This document shows positions 12,101 through 24,143 of a DNA stretch of 64,000 nucleotides, one piece after another. The DNA comes from Chamaecrista fasciculata (Eukaryota > Streptophyta > Magnoliopsida > Fabales > Fabaceae): the NCBI GenBank assembly GCA_003254925.1, contig QANZ01003790.1, forward strand, positions 27,871 through 91,870. The letters run 5' to 3'. Within the stretch, counting starts at the first letter, position 1. Every line of letters begins with the position of its first letter. Both the position numbers and the translations under genes were made by a program. Under the pieces are notes generated by a model that worked only from the letters and a program-made list of their open reading frames with translations, was not told the origin of the DNA and made no database searches.

Positions 12101-13130
12101 GAGGAGGTGGTGGAGACTTGTACTCATATGGTGGAGGAGGAGATGGTGAAGGTGGTGGTGGAGACTTGTACTCATAAGTTGGAGCTGGTGCCTTCACCGG
12201 TGGGGGTGGTGACTTGTATTCATATGGAGGAGGTGGTGGAGATTTGTACACATATGGAGGGGGTGGAGATTTATACTCATAAGTAGGAGCCTTGGGAGGA
12301 GGTGGTGGAGACTTATACTCATATGGAGGTGGAGGAGATGGTGAAGGAGGAGGGGGAGACTTGTACTCATAAGTAGGAGTCTTAGGAGGAGGTGGTGGAG
12401 ACTTGTACTCATAAGTTGGAGCTGGTGCCTTCACCGGTGGAGGTGGTGACTTGTATTCATATGGAGGAGGTGGTGGAGATTTGTACACATATGGAGGGGG
12501 TGGAGATTTATACTCATAAGTAGGAGCCTTGGGAGGAGGTGGTGGAGACTTATACTCATATGGAGGTGGAGGAGATGGTGAAGGTGGTGGTGGAGACTTG
12601 TACTCATAAGTAGGAGTCTTAGGAGGAGGTGGTGGAGACTTGTACTCATATGGTGGAGGAGGAGATGGTGAAGGTGGTGGTGGAGATTTGTACTCATAAG
12701 TAGGAGTCTTTGGAGGAGGTGGTGGAGACTTGTACTCATATGGTGGAGGAGGAGATGGTGAAGGTGGTGGTGGAGATTTGTACTCATAAGTAGGAGCTGG
12801 AGCCTTCACCGGTGGGGGTGGAGACTTGTACTCATATGGTGGGGGAGGAGATGGTGATGGTGGAGGTGGAGATTTGTATTCATATGAAGGAGCTTTAACT
12901 GGAGGAGGAGGGGACTTATACTCATATGGTGGAGGGGGAGAAGGAGAAGGAGGAGGAGGAGACTTATACTCATAATGCTCGACTGGTGGTGGTGGAGAAT
13001 AGTAAGGATAGCCATCAGCAGCTACCAAACTTATCAATGTAGTAGACATGAGAAAAATGGCCAATGTAGTAGCCATTTGTGGCCTAAGACGACCCCTTAG
13101 GCTTGGGGGGTCGCCACCCCTAGCAACCAT
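9144..13130 (-). CDS. Extensin with a central Ole e 1 type domain
   Basis: Two exons, 13130-10772 and 10174-9144, join in phase 1 (AAAG/GTATAC donor, AATAG acceptor) and give 1129 residues. The order is: polar leader, hydrophobic signal core ([18 protein letters not shown]), and a very long extensin region of SPPPP blocks with YEYK and YYYK motifs. Next come about ten His-Pro repeats, then an Ole e 1/PAC-like domain spanning the splice site ([42 protein letters not shown]). A second extensin region of four roughly 49-residue repeats ends in PPPPIVY. In extensins SPPPP is hydroxylated and arabinosylated, and YXY motifs form isodityrosine crosslinks in the wall; a wall structural role is therefore expected. 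The start is uncertain: the first ATG is 13130, but 13076 gives the more typical signal peptide (1111 residues). Confidence 0.9.
10175..10771 (-). other. Single coding intron of the extensin gene
   Basis: This is a 597-bp AT-rich intron with GT-AG borders that splits the Ole e 1 type domain after HFKG. It contains a (TA)n run around 10629-10658 and otherwise nothing recognisable. The sharp base-composition change from GC-rich, purine/pyrimidine-skewed exons to AT-rich intron supports the boundaries. Confidence 0.85.
11041..11580 (-). repeat. Six 90-bp tandem units inside the extensin exon
   Basis: Units start at 11041, 11131, 11221, 11311, 11401 and 11491. Each encodes a 30-residue block containing [13 protein letters not shown] and [15 protein letters not shown]. 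The units at 11221, 11311 and 11401 appear identical base for base, so this part of the array expanded or was homogenised recently. It could also vary in copy number between alleles or be collapsed by assembly. Confidence 0.9.
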
Positions 13131-13283
13131 GACCAAAATTGAGTAAGCTTGTCACCCAATGCACTAGGATTGGATCAATTAATCTCACACTTAAGAAAGA
13201 AGGGAGTGTGAGAAGAAAGAGAGAGAGAGAGAGAGAAGGATTTGGTGATGGTGATGACTGAGAAATGAGGAAGAAAGAAGCAC

Positions 13284-13291
13284 TACTTATA
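13284..13291 (-). promoter_or_regulatory. Probable TATA box of the extensin gene
   Basis: On the minus strand this reads TATAAGTA within CACTATAAGTAGTGC, about 155 bp before the first ATG. A start roughly 30 bp downstream would give a 5' UTR rich in CT, including the (GA)n run on the plus strand at 13218-13236. No other ATG occurs between there and 13130. Confidence 0.5.
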
Positions 13292-13299
13292 GTGAAAGT

Positions 13300-14071
13300 G
13301 AGTCGTTAGAGAGGATCTGTCATGAGGGACCAATTCAAAATATCCAATTGGTTTTATTTTGATTTTAATGCAATAAATGAACACTTCCCAGCTGGCCTTG
13401 CCACTTTTTTTTTAAAAAAAATTGTTATTAACTTCTGTCTCTCTCTTTCTCTTTCTCTAATTTCTGCTTCATTTTTCTCCATATGGCTTCAACTCACGCA
13501 TCTCCATTCTTCATCCAACTACTCGTATAATTTAAAACAAATCATATATATCTCTCAACATTATTATTTAACCAAAACCATCATATTCTTTTTATCATTT
13601 TCCTCTCAGTTGCCTATCTTGACGAAAAAGAAATGCCTTCTTTTTCTTTTTTTCTTTTCTTTCATTTTTTCCCAAGTAATATAGTGTATTTGGCATCGTG
13701 CATCCATGAATCATTATCATCATCATTTTGGTTCTAGTGTCCTTCCCTCCTCTCTCATCACCTCTAGATCTAAACCCTGTGTTTTAACATGAAAAAAAAA
13801 ATTGAAGGGTGAAGATTTTTGACTTTTCATCATGTGTATATAGTGTTTCGAACAGCAAGCTTTTGGCAGCTTTTCATAAAAAGGAATAATCAAATATTGT
13901 GCAAATTAATTTCACAATTTTTTTCCTGGTTGGCGTGCCATGTGGTTTTGGGGCTGCCATGCAAATTACAATGAAAAAAACATTAATTTAGAGATATTTT
14001 GTTTTATATATATTTATATATTATATATTATTTTTTATATTCGAAAAACACATGGTACGTATAATTATAAT
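13300..14071. other. Extensin upstream region, no gene seen
   Basis: AT-rich, T-rich sequence upstream of the extensin TATA-like box. The open frame at 13322-13684 is low-complexity and has no family resemblance. Nothing else was recognised. Confidence 0.4.
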
Positions 14072-14765
14072 TAGGGGTGTTCAAAACCGAACCAAACGAT
14101 TGAACCGAACTAAACCGAACCAAAACCGACATTTAAATGGTTTGGTTTGGTTTCATTTTTCTTAATTTTGGGCGGTTCGGTTCGGTGGTGGTTTGACACT
14201 TCACCAAACCGAACCAAACCGCAACTATGCAATTATATATAAATAATACAATACATTATATATATATATATAGTATTTATGCGTTCCTCCACTACTCCAC
14301 TAAAACAAATAAACAATGAGGCACAGCCCATGAAACTATAACCTAAAGACCAAAAGTAAAAATTGAAAAAGTAGCCGCATAGACATTTGACATTTCAATT
14401 CGCATTCAAAGTTCCAAACTGAAACCAGTGAAAGACTAAACCCCAACATCTATATTTCGTCTTCTCACATTCGCATTCAAAGTCCCATTTCGTCTTCTGT
14501 TTCATAACTTAATGAACATAGTGCTGCTACTTTTCAGATGTTATGAAATTAATACTTTTTATATTAATTATAAAATTAATAGTAATTAAAGGTCAAACCG
14601 CCCAAACCAAACCGCCAAAACCGCCATTATATTGGTTTGGTTTGGTTTGGTTTGGTTTGATATTTTTTTTCAAACCGAACGGTTTGAATTTTCTCCAAAC
14701 CGATGCGAGCGGTTCGGTTTGAAAAACCATTTTAAACCGCCCAAACCGCCTAACGAACACCCCTA
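14072..14765. mobile_element. hAT-like non-autonomous element, 8-bp target duplication
   Basis: The left end is TAGGGGTGTTCAAAACCGAA and the right end is ACGAACACCCCTA, its inverted partner. A perfect 8-bp direct repeat ATTATAAT flanks the element (14064-14071 and 14766-14773). The interior has clusters of AACCGAACC and GGTTTGG repeats on opposite strands in the two arms. No transposase is encoded. The 694-bp length, TIR and 8-bp duplication fit hAT-type MITEs. Confidence 0.88.
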
Positions 14766-15932
14766 ATTATAATCATACAATTTAATAATTTGTTTTATTT
14801 TTTTGGGTAGGAAGTAGAGGAGACAGAACGAGAAATTGTAATATATATAGGAAAGTGCAGGCTCATTTCCTCCTTGACTTACTTTATTTCTTTTCTTTTC
14901 TTTTCTTTAAGAATTTAATTTCTCGGCCACGTGAATGGTGATTTATCAATTATGAGACTTGCATGTGATGTTGTGAAGAACAGCCCCATTTAGTGGGCAT
15001 GTGTATAGGCTTTTTAGTTTATGGAGCTAAAAATAAAATAAAATAAAATAAAACACCAGATCAGTAAGCAAAACAAAACCCCAGAAAAACAAAATAAAAT
15101 AATTATTTTCCCTCTTATGAATTATATTTCATTTCGAGGAAGAATTCATAATTGAAGGTTCCTTCGGGCTTGAGCTTTATCCTTGTCGTTACACTTATGA
15201 AAATGACATTTTTGAAGCAATTTATGGACCACCCGTGAATTATTCCTTCCTATACACTATTTCATTTATTTCTGTATCTTTTTATATATGTTTGCTTTAA
15301 TTTGTTTGTTAACATTGAAAATTTATGAGCAATTCATAGAAACTAGAGTACTTTTATATGTTTGAAGCATAGTTATAGAGAACAAATGTTCTCTGCAATA
15401 ATATGGCATGGAAATAATTAATTCATTTTCTCAAACCGAAAACAAATTATTAATGAAACGTGCTAAGAAAGCTCCTTATATATATATATTTTACATTTTG
15501 GTGTTGTTTTGCTCAGATGGATATAATATATATAAAAATAGTTCGACAACGAAGCATTCGCCAGAAAAATATAGCTTCCACTCCTAAAGACAAGAAAATT
15601 AAATGATCATTTACTTTTTTTTTCTTTTTTTATCTTAAGATTGTTCTGAATATATCATTATTTTTATAGAGTCAAGATTCCTTCACATTCTCAATTTATC
15701 TGGAAAGTAATAAAAAAAGAGACCATCATCAGATTTGATCTTGTGCACTACTTTGGAAGAAGATGGGGTAATTAATCTTATGATATTGGGTTTTTAATTA
15801 ATTTTTGTTTAGAGCAGATATTAAGGCTAAGACGGCAATGAAATCCATCAATATTATGTATTTAAAAAGGTCAAAATGACCATTTAATTTAACCATACCC
15901 ATGTGACTCATACCTAATTTCTAGGGCCATCT

Positions 15933-15935
<3 letters not shown>

Positions 15936-15980
<45 letters not shown>
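15936..15980. repeat. (CT)n microsatellite
   Basis: About 22 uninterrupted CT units in AT-rich intergenic DNA. No gene lies nearby within several hundred bases. Confidence 0.95.
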
Positions 15981-15981
<1 letters not shown>

Positions 15982-16879
15982 GTTAATTGGTTTTTTTTTT
16001 CTTTGTTTCTGACAGTCAATGCTTTGTAATAGTACACCACGTTTGAGAAAACCAACAATATTAGAGCAAGTTTGATTTGCTGAATCAATTTTTCTAGTAA
16101 TTTAACAGCTTAGAATGTACCAAGAAGTTAATAATTGGTACAAATATTTTAGCAATTTAAAAGCTTTTAAATGGACTCAGAAAATTAACAGATCATCAGA
16201 GATAAAATTAGAAGATGCCTCTTATTAGTTACTACTAAAGTAACAATATATATAAATAAAATTCTTGAACTCATTTCTATAATTTAATGAATATAATTAA
16301 TGAGATGGGCATATATATATATAAATAGATGAAGGGGATATATATAGAAATAGAATGAAAGTGGAAAAAGAAAAGAGAATTGAAGCGAAGGTACATATAT
16401 ATAGTGGCAGACAGTGAGTTGAGGTGGGAATAAAATTGAGTACCTTTTATGCTTATAATGTTGGAATGATAAGAGTAAATCACTCCAAAACTTCAAAGCA
16501 ATGCCTTCCCTTTTAGAGTATCTCATCAAAATTATTATTATTATAATGGTAAAGTGATTAATTAGAGTTAAAGGACCACACACTTTCTTTCTGTTGTTAT
16601 ATCTACATATAAAGATTACGATTCACTACTTGAGTCTTGATAAGATAGATACATATATAAATGTATATATGTTTAAAATTCAACCATTATTGGGAAGCGT
16701 TTATATAAATTGTCAAGTATATTTAAGCTATCTAATAGAAATTCACGTACACTCTGATTAAAGAGGATTAGTTTTGTACCTAAATGAAAAAGAAAAAAAA
16801 TGTGTGAATAAGATATTATTGATGGAATGGAAATGAAAGTAAAAAGAAATTAAAGAGGACCACACTCTCATAAATATGT

Positions 16880-16980
<101 letters not shown>

Positions 16981-18205
16981 AAAATTAAGAATATGGATCT
17001 ACCAACCTGAGGTGTCCAAAAATTCAAAGGTATTAGGTGGAAGTGGTTCAGTTTCTTACTCTTTTGCACACTCAAGCTATCTCATTCATCCATCCATCAA
17101 ACTTTCCCTCAACTTTAATTTCCTTATCTTTTCCTTATTTTGACTTCAAGTTTTTTAATTCATGTGCAACCCCTTTACCAAGTTTTAATTCATGTGCAAC
17201 CCCTTTACCCTTTTTTAATTACCCTCCATCCCTATAGTCCCTATATATATATGTATAATAATAGTAATTAATGATAAATCAATAATAATAATAACACTAA
17301 CTATATATATATATGCCTAGCTCTAGAGGTAGTTAACCCTCTGAACCAAAAGAGAGTTCAGACTTCAGAGGAATATAGAAAGAAAGAGTGAGTACTGTAC
17401 ATTTAACTATTTTGGTTATAATTTTTTCTTATCATTTATTTTTTATCCTTCTTTCATTATATGAATTTTATCATTTCATCACACTCCAAAAACTTAATTC
17501 CAATTAATTCATTAACTCCACAATATTGGTGGTAGAAATGTTTTCCCTTTTTTCTTTTGGTTATATACATTCTTATTTTGCTCTGTCCTTTTTCATTACT
17601 ATTGTTAATTTGAGATATTTTATTATATATTCCAGATTGTATTTTGATTGTTTTAAAACGAAAACAATCGAGTTTAACTAATTCGGGCTAAAGATAAGGG
17701 GTGATTGAATTTAAACCTGAAATAGGAAAGATACAAAATGAAGAGAGAGAGTGAAGGATTCTAAAAAGAGAAATAAACCAATGAAAATTGAAAAATATAT
17801 GTAGAGGAAAAAGTGAATTCAAAAGAAGATATTAGAAAACATAATAATTGCATTGGTTTGGTCTTAAATTATTATGCTGGGATCGATGGCTGGTAAGCGT
17901 GCATGTGCACAACTTGCTAAGATAATCAGATTAAATTAAACTTTTTTTAACATTATATGCAAAATAGAAACCCAAAATAAAAAGGAAAAAAACGAATTTG
18001 CTGAAGCAAGACGACAATAAAGTACTAGGATCAACGTTGTATGAAGATATGGCAATTCTGAAATAACCCCAGTGAAATTAAATGACAGGTTCATGCATAT
18101 ATCAAGAACATAAAAGTTGACCAGCTGACTACTGCAGCAAATTAATTAAGCATTCAAGGTTAATTAATTAACTAATTCCCACTGTAAATTATACACGTTA
18201 AAAAA
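16981..18205. other. Intergenic DNA, no gene seen
   Basis: AT-rich sequence. One short direct repeat, TTTTTTAATTCATGTGCAAC-like units at about 17149-17210, is visible. A pyrimidine-rich stretch near 17040-17240 resembles UTR sequence, but no coding region follows it. Confidence 0.35.
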
Positions 18206-18553
18206 TTGAAATGCTTTCAACAAGTTGTTAACTAGAATTACTATGTATATATATATATATATATGTAAATTCCATGCATGCCTTGTAGATCTGCCTTCTT
18301 CGTCGTGTGCACTAGAATATCAAGATTCTTTTTTTCTACAAATTTAATAACGTCCAAATGCTTTCCCATTTCTATATATATATTGTTGTGTTTCATGTTT
18401 ATTCACATGCATGAGTGGAGTACTGAGATTTAATGGATTCAAGATGAAGCTAATAGCCCCCATATACACATATATATAATTTGGGAACTAAACTATTCTT
18501 TGTTACTTCTTTCCTCATAACGTTTTAACCTATAAATGACACGTTCCTTTGAT

Positions 18554-18584
<31 letters not shown>

Positions 18585-19681
18585 TATTTCCTGTAAATCC
18601 GAGAGGTAGCTAGCAAGAGGAAAGGACCTTCTTTTAGTTATTATCTCAATCAATCAATATATATAAAGCAGGAGTTTCAGACAACTTATTGCATTTTATA
18701 TTCTCTAATATGTGTAATATAAATATTATATAGGTCAAATTGAATTTTTGGTCCTATATATTTTGGATAAATTTCAATCCAGTCTTTTAATTTATCTTTT
18801 TTTCTTTCATAGAAAATTGGTGACACATATTTTCACTTTTTTTTAGTTCAAACAACTTAAATGTTGTCATATCTTTCTCGTTTCAAATCCAAATGCGACG
18901 AGTTCAGAGCTACTATTTATTCTTGACAAGGTTCTTTTTCTACTATATTAGTTCGAACCGTGAAAAATGAGGTCAAATAGAACTTAAAAGTGAGTTTAAA
19001 ATCAAAAAGAAAAATTATGAAAATATATCATATTAATTTTACAACAATATATATATATATATATATAATGCTGGATTAAAATTTATCCCAAACACATAGG
19101 ACCTGTATGTATATATATTATTAAGGGTAAATTACACTTTGGTACCCTGTGGTTTGACCCTATTTCACTTTGGTACCCTGTGGTTTGAAACTTGACACTT
19201 TGGTACCCTGTGGTATTCTCCATTAACACTTTGGTACCCTTTGGAGCTATTTTGTAATTTTAACCATGACAAATTTTTCAAAAATTACATATTGACCCCA
19301 AAAAATTTCAAAAAATTACAAATAGGTCCCTAGATACATATTATCTAGGGACTAAAATGGAAACTATAAAAACTTTTTGGGGTCAATATGTAATTTTTGC
19401 AAAATTTGTTATGGTTAAAATGACAAAATAGCTCCAAAGGGTACCAAAGTGTTAATGGAGAATACTTCAGGGTACCAAAGTGTCAGGTTTCAAACCACAA
19501 GGTACCAAAGTGAAATAGGGTCAAACCACAGGATACCAAAGTGTAATTTACCCTATTATTAATCTTGTGGTTGCATGTACTTTAAAAGTTTAAAGTCTTG
19601 GTTAATTAAATTTAAACTTAAGACTCATCAGGCGAACACCATCTTTTTCATCACTAGCTACTTGTCATTATTTTACTTCTA
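18206..19681. repeat. Segmental duplication, copy 1
   Basis: This segment matches 22461-24143 in order: GAAATGCTTTCAACAAGTTG, GATCTGCCTTCTTCGTCG, ATTCACATGCATGA, AAGCTAATAGCCCCCATATA, and finally GTTGCATGTACTTTAAAAG through GGCGAACACCATC. The two copies differ by substitutions, microsatellite length and several insertions. Copy 1 contains the foldback element at 19125-19553; copy 2 does not. Confidence 0.85.
19125..19553. mobile_element. GGGTAAATTACACTTTGG foldback element, copy A
   Basis: It has long inverted arms beginning GGGTAAATTACACTTTGG and ending CCAAAGTGTAATTTACCC. Each arm holds repeated ACTTTGGTACCC motifs, around a short centre near GTCCCTAGATACATATTATC. A perfect 9-bp direct repeat TATTATTAA flanks it (19116-19124 and 19554-19562). 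It is non-coding. The 9-bp duplication and long arms suggest a Mutator-type foldback element. Confidence 0.9.
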
Positions 19682-19689
19682 AAACGATC

Positions 19690-20062
19690 AATTTTTATTT
19701 GACCAAAGTTCACTTATAGTTTTATATCTTTTGCTCTGGTCCCAATTTGGTTCTATAATCATTTTTTCACTTTTGGTTAGTTGCAGAACTAGTCTCATAT
19801 GGCCCCATATTTTTTTTTGTTACAAATTTCGTCTCATATCCTTACAAAAAGTTCTACCAATAATCTCACAAGTTTTGCAACTTTGACCAAAAGATTTTAG
19901 ACTAATTCTGCAACGTGATCCAAAGATATGTGGCCAAAAGTGTGACATAGGATCAAATTGAGACTTGAGCAAAAGATATGAGATCAAAAGTGAAACAAAA
20001 AAGTTATGGGACCAAATTGAAACCTAAGCAAAAGTTATGGAACCAAAAATATACTTTAGCCT
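19690..20062. repeat. Decayed relative of the 1875-2442 element
   Basis: The right end reads GGAACCAAAAATATACTTTAGCC, matching the inverted terminus at 1875. Inside are the same CAAAAGTTATGGGACCAAA-type repeats. The left end is eroded, so the boundary and target duplication are uncertain. Confidence 0.55.
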
Positions 20063-20599
20063 TTTTTTTTCTCAAATCTCCTCTTTTTTTTTTTTTTGGC
20101 AAGAATTCTCAAATCTCCTCTACTTGCTCTGATCTGTCTCTATTTATATTTTGGGGTTTATCTTAAATTTTATAAACCATAATGATCATTTTTTACTTAG
20201 TGGGGAGGGGAATATAATTGGCCATAAACCATTTTGCTTTGTGAAAGTTGCCTCTAACAAATAATTGGTAATCTGAAATAAATTTTAATTTATTTGTTCT
20301 ATAAACTAGTAACATAGAAAAAGAAAATTAGGGGAAAAAAGGAAGTAAAGGGTGAAGATATATAAGAGAAAACTAATAAAAACAAGAAAAGGATTACAAG
20401 GAGATAAAAACACCACAATACAAAATTCATTGTGATTTGTGAATAATAGCAAAGGTGCTACAAAGTGATTCTACACACAACACTCTCTTATTGAAAGCTT
20501 ATGCTGCAGATTTTGAAAACTTAACAATGGAAATAGTTAACTAATTAAGACCTTCTAAGCAAATTATTATTCAGCATAATACTAAAGAATTATGAATTC

Positions 20600-22105
20600 A
20601 TATGCAATTTACAAAGGCAATTGGCAACACCAACATCACGTGCAATGCATTGAGACAATTGATGATTATCCTCTCCAACTTTGAACCACATGTGCTATGT
20701 TTCTATTAGAAGCCAAACTCCACTTTCGAGCAAACCCATCATCTAAAGGTTTCTCGAACACTAAAGTGTTGCTATACTCATTCTTCATTGCATCGATTCC
20801 AGCATCACGTAGTTGATCATGCAAATAAATAGCATTAGCCATGCATTTTCCACTTGTTTCTTGATCCCCAAAAAACCTTTCTTCTTGAGAGCATACCAAA
20901 GGAATATTGCAGCATGCCCATTACTACTTCCTGTGATTGTGGCGTCCCTTGAAGCAATATAATCAATATCTCTTGAGAGGGCATCAATATATTGTAAACG
21001 AGTCATTACAACCCCACAAGGAGTAGGGCACCCTATCAATATCTCTTGAGAGGGCATCAATATATTGTGGCGTCCCTTCACACATTGCATTCTATACATT
21101 CTGGCAACTTTGAACACTGAATAATGTGATTCTCGTGATGTATATAAAACTCCATCGGGTAATTTCTCCCTCCTATTTTGCATTATATATACTCAATAAT
21201 CAGAATTTAAAAAAATATTAAGTTTTATTTTAAAAAAATGCTACAATTAAATCACGGACCAACCTAGCCGAGTTAACTATTCCTAGTGATGCAATTGGAC
21301 CATTTTGTAATTAAATCGGATTATCCTCTCGTTAATTAAAAACTTGATGACTCGGTTCTACATTGGTACTATGTTCTTTCAAAAGTGACGTTATAGTACC
21401 TTGTTCTATTCGTTGGTAGCACTTTGATACTCAAAACTTTTTTTTCATTACCTTTTGACGAAAAAAAGTATGTACAGATCACATGCATGGTCAAAAATAC
21501 GAAATTCACTCTCATAAACTCATAGTTCACGATTCAGCCTTAAAATAACACGAAATCCTCTGCCTTCAACTACATACTGACTCGTGTTTTTTTAGGCTAA
21601 ATCGTGAAATTTAAGTTTAGGATGATGAATTTCATGTTTTTTTACATTGTACATGATTTGCGCGTGCTTGTTTTCGTCAATAGGTAATGAAAAAAAAGGT
21701 TTGGGGTACCAAAGTGCTAACGGCGAATAGAACATGGTGCTAAAATGTCACTTTTAAAAAAATAAGATACCAAAGTGGAACCAGTCCATGCTTCAGGGTA
21801 CCAAAGTATTATTTACCCTAATTTTAGTTATAATAAACTTTTAAACTAAAGCATTTGTTGAAGAAATTAAAGATCTTATATACCCTATTAAGATTCCATG
21901 AAGATTGCCTTCAGTTCCACCAGTGGTTACGTAACCCCAGTATTCATTCTTTTCAATCTCCCATAAACTTGCAAACCAATCAAGAACCCAAACTTCAAAA
22001 GAAGCTGAATTGATAGAGTAGCTACTTCCCAAAAAAGGATCACCAGCATTATGTGAAACTGAAGCAGTTGTCCCAATGCTCCAAAGTCCAAATCTTGATT
22101 AGTTG
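20600..22105 (-). pseudogene. Serine/histidine-decarboxylase-like pseudogene
   Basis: Exon-like piece A (about 22090-21887) reads [19 protein letters not shown], then [17 protein letters not shown] and [10 protein letters not shown], ending at a GT donor. Piece B (21172-20666) reads LPDGVLYTSRESHYSVFKV and ARMYRMQCVKG, then jumps to IGCPTPCGVVMTRLQYIDAL, RDATITGSSNGHAAIFLWYA and LVFEKPLDDGFARKW. These are motifs of plant group II PLP-dependent serine decarboxylases, which make ethanolamine. The segment that should contain the PLP-binding lysine (SxxHK) is missing, replaced by a rearranged copy of downstream sequence. There is a frameshift near 20850, and the start of piece A also changes frame. 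No functional enzyme can result. The intron between the pieces holds a decayed inverted-repeat element. Confidence 0.85.
21350..21825. repeat. Diverged inverted-repeat element in the pseudogene intron
   Basis: Left part contains GGTTCTACATTGGTACTATG and GTAGCACTTTGATAC; right part contains inverted GGTACCAAAGTGCTAACG and GGTACCAAAGTATTATTTACC. It ends close to the ACTTTGGTACC signature of the foldback family. No clean target duplication was found. Confidence 0.55.
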
Positions 22106-22460
22106 GATACCCTAATTCAATCGTTATATATATATAGTCAATTTGCCACTTTCTTTTTTAAAAAAATCAATCACAAATTTATTTCTAATTTGTGACTAGG
22201 AAGAAAAAAATTTCTCTCTCTCTTTTTTCCTCAACTGATCACTCATTATGATATATATAATAGGAAAATCTTATCATTTCTCCAAATTAGAAAAAAGAGA
22301 ATAAATCAAACTAAATCATATTTTTTATTAATAATTGTGAAAATTTGAGAATTAAAACAAAACAAAAAATAAGGTCTTTGGTCTTGAATCTTTTGCTGAG
22401 TTCTCAATTCCGTCTTATATTTTTTTTTTTACTCTTGGTCTCAGAACAATATATTTATAT

Positions 22461-22520
22461 AATTGAAATGCTTTCAACAAGTTGTTAACTAGAATTACTA
22501 TTCTATGTATGTGTGGGTGA

Positions 22521-22554
<34 letters not shown>

Positions 22555-22658
22555 AAATTCCATGCATGCCTTGCATGTAGATCTGCCTTCTTCGTCGTGT
22601 GCACTAGAATATCAAGATTCTTTTTCCTACAAATTTAATAACGTCCAAATGCTTTTCC

Positions 22659-22702
<44 letters not shown>

Positions 22703-24143
22703 CTGTTTCATGTTTATTCACATGCATGACTGGAGTACTGAGATTTAATGGATTCAAGATGAAGCTAATAGCCCCCATATACACATATATATAATTAATC
22801 CGGGAACTAAACTATTCTTTACTTCTTTCTTCATAACGTTTTAACCTATAAAAGACACAATCCTTTGATTATGTGTGTGTATATATATTATTGCCTATGA
22901 ATTTTCTTTTAGTTAGCTAGCAAGAGGAAAGGACCTTTTTTAGTTATTATCTCAATCAATATATATAATATAAATATTATATGGCCCAAATTGCATTTTT
23001 GGTCCTATATATTTTGGATAAATTTCAATCCAGTCCTTTAATTTATCTTTTTTCTTTCATGCAAAATTGGTCACACATATATTTTCACTTTTTTTAGTTC
23101 AAACACAATTTGAATGTTGTCATATCTTTCTCGTTTCAAATTTAAATACGACGAGTTCGAATCTTTGTGTTGCTTTTGACGAGTCTCTGCCTAATTGAGA
23201 TCGTGAGCAAATAATGTCAAATTGCTATTGAAATTTTCAATTCCTTCAACCAATCGGATCATAGGCAAAATCTAATAAAACACCCAAATAACAAGTAATC
23301 AGAGTAAAGATATACCTCTTCAAACCATAAATGGATTGTACTCTGAATGTGATTAATCATTCGCATGGAGGTCAGTCTTCCTCTCCTTATCTAATTCCCG
23401 TGACAGCCCTAATGGGGAGGCTAGGTCAAAACTTAGATTAGAAAGGGAACTTAGCCCATATGTTGAGGGTTAATAATTATCCACCCATCATAGATAATCA
23501 ACCCATTAACACATTTACTCATTATATCACCATTGAGCTCAAGGCCCAATTATAAAATAAAAGCAAAACCTATATAATTGCATTTAAAATTAATAGGTAT
23601 ATATCATGGTCATATATATTGTGTTATACATTTAACCAGTTTTTATTAAACTAAAAAAGGACAATTAATTAAGCCTAAATAAATAAATTTTCAACAATCG
23701 AGTCTTGAAAGTGAACTGCTCGTTTCACGGTCAAACAAGAAAAGTTAGTCATAACTCTTTTGTTTCAAGTTCAAATACAACGAGTTCAGAACTACTGGTT
23801 ACTCTGGACAAGATTCTTTTTTTACTTAGTTAGAACCATCAATAAATGAGGTTAAATAGAACTTGAAAGTGAGTTTGAGATAAGAAAAAAATTTAAAAAC
23901 ATGTTAGATTAATTTTACAACAAAAATATATATATAAAATGCTGGATTAAAGTTTATCCCAAACATATAGGAGCAAAAGTACAATTTTCCCTATTATATT
24001 TATATGTGTGTATAGGTGTATATTATTAATATTGCATGTTGTTGCATGTACTTTAAAAGTTTAAAGTCTTGGTTAATTAAACTTAAGACTCATTAGGCGA
24101 ACACCATCTTTTTCATCACTAGCTACTTGTCATTATTTTACTT
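22461..24143. repeat. Segmental duplication, copy 2
   Basis: Paralogue of 18206-19681, in the same orientation. It carries about 530 bp of extra sequence around 23225-23757. At the position of copy 1's foldback element it has an uninterrupted GTATATTATTAATATTGC near 24013-24034, that is, an unoccupied site. (AT)n tracts at 22513-22540 and 22663-22698 are longer than in copy 1. Confidence 0.85.

Noticed and set aside
11591..12787. His/Leu/Ser-rich minus-strand open frames
   Set aside because: Alternative frames of the same extensin repeats. The extensin frame has a signal peptide, conserved motifs and splice sites.
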